DNA of 8,679 nt from Anaerolineales bacterium (GTDB lineage: Bacteria; Chloroflexota; Anaerolineae; Anaerolineales; DRMV01): assembly GCA_026985785.1 (NCBI GenBank), contig JALSPT010000189.1, positions 1-8,679 on the forward strand. Direction: 5' to 3'. The notes below the pieces were generated by a model, which was not told where the DNA came from, searched no databases, and was given only the letters and a program-made list of their open reading frames with translations. The translations under genes and the position numbers were made by a program. Of the stretch, positions 6,505-8,679 are shown piece by piece; position 1 is the stretch's first letter, and each line of letters starts with the position of its first letter.

Positions 6505-8041
6505 AGACCGGCGCTGGCATCTGGGCGTCGCGCTGGCCGTGGTGTTCGTCGCCGTCGCGCCCTACCTGTTGGCCTGGTGGCTGGCCGGGGAGGGATGGGT
6601 TTTCAGTGGCCTGCTCTACAATCCTCGTGATGGCTACACTTACCTGGCCAAAATGCGCGAAGGGTGGATGGGCGCCTGGCGTTTCACGCTTCCTTATACG
6701 GCACATCCTGGCCGTGGAGCCTACCTCTACCTTTTTCATTTAGCCTTAGGACACCTGGCGCGCTGGACGGGGCTTTCGCTGTTGTTCACCTATCATCTTG
6801 CCCGCGTCTTGGGCGCTTTAGTGTTGGCCTGGGCTTTGGGGCGGTTCTTTGCTGCCGTCTTCCCCTCCCGGCCTGACGTCCGCCGCTTTGCGTGGTTGGT
6901 TGCGCTGTTTGGGCTGGGGATGGGGTGGCTCGTTCTCCCGTGGGCACTCCGTACGTCTTCCCTTCCTATAGACTTTGGCGTTACCGAAGCCTACCCTTTC
7001 CTTACCATCTTGACCAATGCACACTTTCCCTGGGCATTGGCGCTAATGCTTTGGTTGCTTACCCCTATGGAGGGTACCTGGCTGCACGGTGTGGCAGCCT
7101 TGATGTTGGCATTGCTGTCGCCGTTTGGTATCTTGCTGAGCGGATTGATTTTGGCGGTGCAGTTTGCCTGGGCTTACACGACGACTATGCCTGCTTCTAC
7201 CGCTTGGTGGGATATCCGCCGCTTTTCCCCTGCCGTGCGCCATCCGCTAACCCGTGGACTGTGGGTAGCCCTGGGGGGGCTCCCTTACACCGCGTATGCT
7301 TATTGGAGCCTTCATCATGATCCTGTATTGGCAGGATGGGCGGCCCAAAACCAAACTCCCTTGCCTTCTGTTTGGCATTTGATCAGCGGCTTGCTTCCTT
7401 GGTTGGCGATTGCCCCCTTGGGTCTGTGGAAACATGCCGGCGACGAACGTGTTCGCCTCCTTGGCATTTGGGCAGCGCTTTCCGTGGGTATAGCGCTTTT
7501 GCCTCTCGCCTTGCAAAATCGTTTTCTGATAGGCGTCTATATTCCGCTGGTCGGTCTGGCGATGCTCTCTTTGCGTCATCGACGCACCTTGAGGCTGGTT
7601 ATGGTGAGCCTTGCGCTCCCTTCCGCGCTCCTGATGGGCATTGGGTACCCCTTGCACATGGCGGCCACCCACGAGGGGCTGATTTACCTCACCACCGACG
7701 AAGCCCAGGCCATGACCTGGCTGCGAGAACACACGCCGCCCGAGAGCATCGTCCTGGCTGCGCCGCAAACCGGCTTGCTCATCCCCGCTTTCACAGGCCG
7801 CCGTGTGCTTTACGGCCATCCGATGGAAACGGTCGAAGCCCCTCGTTATCGTGAACTGACCGGCGATTTCTTCCGCCGTTGCTTTCACGGTCAGCAGGCG
7901 TGGAATTTTCTCCATCGCGAGGGGGTGGATTATATCTTCTTGGGGCCGCGCGAGCGTGCTTTGGGCGGGCTGCCCATCTATCTTCCCCCGGAGAGTGTGG
8001 TTGCTCGCTTTGGAGAGGTGGTGATCTACCGTGTGCCCTGA
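6494..8041 (+). CDS. Multi-pass membrane protein, GT-C glycosyltransferase-like
   Basis: A 515-residue integral membrane protein. After TM1 (about residues 10-31) comes a short outer loop with NPRDGYTYLAKMREG, where D46 occupies the place of the acidic catalytic residue that GT-C glycosyltransferases carry in their first outer loop. About ten further hydrophobic helices follow up to roughly residue 390. Residues 400-515 form a soluble, probably extracytoplasmic tail: AMTWLREHTPPES, then IPAFTGRRVLYGHPMET and VDYIFLGPRE, a layout common in GT39/YfhO-like proteins. The role would be sugar transfer from a polyprenyl-phosphate donor to an envelope acceptor; this is inference, and no enzyme activity is shown. 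The middle of the gene is poorer in GC than its upstream neighbour (53% over 7021-7080). It overlaps genes on both sides by 11 bases. Confidence 0.7.
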   Translation: MASEDRRWHLGVALAVVFVAVAPYLLAWWLAGEGWVFSGLLYNPRDGYTYLAKMREGWMGAWRFTLPYTAHPGRGAYLYLFHLALGHLARWTGLSLLFTYHLARVLGALVLAWALGRFFAAVFPSRPDVRRFAWLVALFGLGMGWLVLPWALRTSSLPIDFGVTEAYPFLTILTNAHFPWALALMLWLLTPMEGTWLHGVAALMLALLSPFGILLSGLILAVQFAWAYTTTMPASTAWWDIRRFSPAVRHPLTRGLWVALGGLPYTAYAYWSLHHDPVLAGWAAQNQTPLPSVWHLISGLLPWLAIAPLGLWKHAGDERVRLLGIWAALSVGIALLPLALQNRFLIGVYIPLVGLAMLSLRHRRTLRLVMVSLALPSALLMGIGYPLHMAATHEGLIYLTTDEAQAMTWLREHTPPESIVLAAPQTGLLIPAFTGRRVLYGHPMETVEAPRYRELTGDFFRRCFHGQQAWNFLHREGVDYIFLGPRERALGGLPIYLPPESVVARFGEVVIYRVP

Positions 8042-8679
8042 CCATTCTCGTCGCGCCGTGCCCATTCCCCGCCCACCGCGCCGTGTGTGGGCGGTGTGGG
8101 CGCTGTGGCTGGGAGCATTGCTGCTTCCCAAGGCAGGCGGCTATCCTTTCCCCTCCGTAGGGGCATTTTCGGACCTCGGCATTGCTCATCTGCCCCAAAT
8201 CCTTTACCTCCGCCGGGCGCTGCTGCATTGGCACACCTTTCCTCTCTGGTCGCCGACTTACTACAGCGGCTACCCCTTCTACGCCAACCCGTTGGCCGAA
8301 CTTTGGTATCCCCCGGCCTGGCTGGGCGTGGCGCTGCCGCTCCCGTGGGGGCTGACGCTGGTCGTCGCCCTGCACTGGCTTTTCAGCGCCTGGGGAATGT
8401 ATGCCTTCTTGCGGCTGGAGGGACGCGGCGAAACGGCCTCTCTCATCGGCAGCATCGCCTGGCTGGGCTTCAGCAAGGTTTGGGCGCATTGGGGCGCAGG
8501 GCATCTCTCGCTGGTGTACGCCACCGCGTGGTTGCCTTGGCTTTTGGTGGCCGCGCGCCGTCAAGGGCGGCTACTGCGCCCCGGCGTGGTGCTGGCGCTC
8601 GTTTTCCTGGCCGACCCGCGGGCCATTGCCTACAGCGGCCTGCTCTGGCTGGCATGGGAGGCCGCCCAGGTCGGGCGTG
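8031..8679 (+). CDS. YfhO/GT-C-like membrane protein, N-terminal part (cut by window edge)
   Basis: An open frame of 216 codons runs off the right edge. A stop at 8022-8024 closes the frame upstream, so GTG at 8031 is the first possible start. GAGGTG at 8015-8020 could serve as ribosome site, though its 10-base spacing is long. A later GTG at 8058 has no such site. The 11-base overlap equals that of the previous gene pair. The protein has a basic, proline-rich N-terminus (RRAVPIPRPPRR), TM1 at about 19-33, then an outer loop with SDLGIAHLPQ (D48) and FPLWSPTYYSGYPFYANP, a pattern typical of YfhO-like and related GT-C-fold proteins. More hydrophobic helices follow. It is probably an envelope glycosyltransferase-like protein working in the same process as the upstream gene. 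Substrate and length are unknown. Confidence 0.7.
   Translation, partial: MCPDHSRRAVPIPRPPRRVWAVWALWLGALLLPKAGGYPFPSVGAFSDLGIAHLPQILYLRRALLHWHTFPLWSPTYYSGYPFYANPLAELWYPPAWLGVALPLPWGLTLVVALHWLFSAWGMYAFLRLEGRGETASLIGSIAWLGFSKVWAHWGAGHLSLVYATAWLPWLLVAARRQGRLLRPGVVLALVFLADPRAIAYSGLLWLAWEAAQVGR

Noticed and set aside
1..8679. CRISPR array, tRNA or rRNA genes
   Set aside because: No regularly spaced direct repeats and no tRNA- or rRNA-like segments were seen on either strand.

Overview
This is an 8.7 kb stretch of a fairly GC-rich bacterial chromosome. All genes lie on the + strand and are tightly packed. The mix of genes suggests a Chloroflexota (Anaerolineae-like) bacterium: two tandem SPFH-like membrane proteins, a psuK-psuG pair, and consecutive large GT-C/YfhO-like membrane proteins with start codons inside the preceding gene. 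That assignment is inference from gene style only, since the window holds no rRNA or other marker gene.

Layout. Bases 1-352 carry no convincing gene. They hold a perfect 15-bp hairpin (20-54) and a MITE-like element of about 162 bp (156-317) with 12-bp terminal inverted repeats and an 8-bp flanking direct repeat. A palindrome and an extended -10 promoter follow, just before the first gene. Genes 1 and 2 (407-1915 and 1912-3687) overlap by ATGA and encode two different membrane proteins that both look like divergent SPFH/band-7 proteins, a layout reminiscent of hflK-hflC. A 100-base gap (3688-3787) can fold into two hairpins just before a strong ribosome binding site. Next comes a tight run: psuK (3788-4741), psuG (4752-5690), a carbon-nitrogen hydrolase (5695-6504), a multi-pass GT-C-like membrane protein (6494-8041), and the first 216 codons of a YfhO/GT-C-like membrane protein cut by the right edge (8031-8679).

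How they work together. PsuK phosphorylates pseudouridine and PsuG splits the C-C glycosidic bond of the product to give uracil and ribose 5-phosphate, so the middle of the window is a pseudouridine salvage/catabolism module. The hydrolase is translationally close to psuG but looks like a Nit/omega-amidase-type enzyme, so its link to that pathway is unproven. The last two genes are probably cell-envelope sugar-transfer or polyprenyl-linked glycosyltransferase-like proteins, and they appear to be attached to the operon by overlap rather than by obvious function.

The best candidates for something undescribed are the tandem SPFH-like pair, the MITE-like insertion next to its promoter, and the structured leader of the psu operon.
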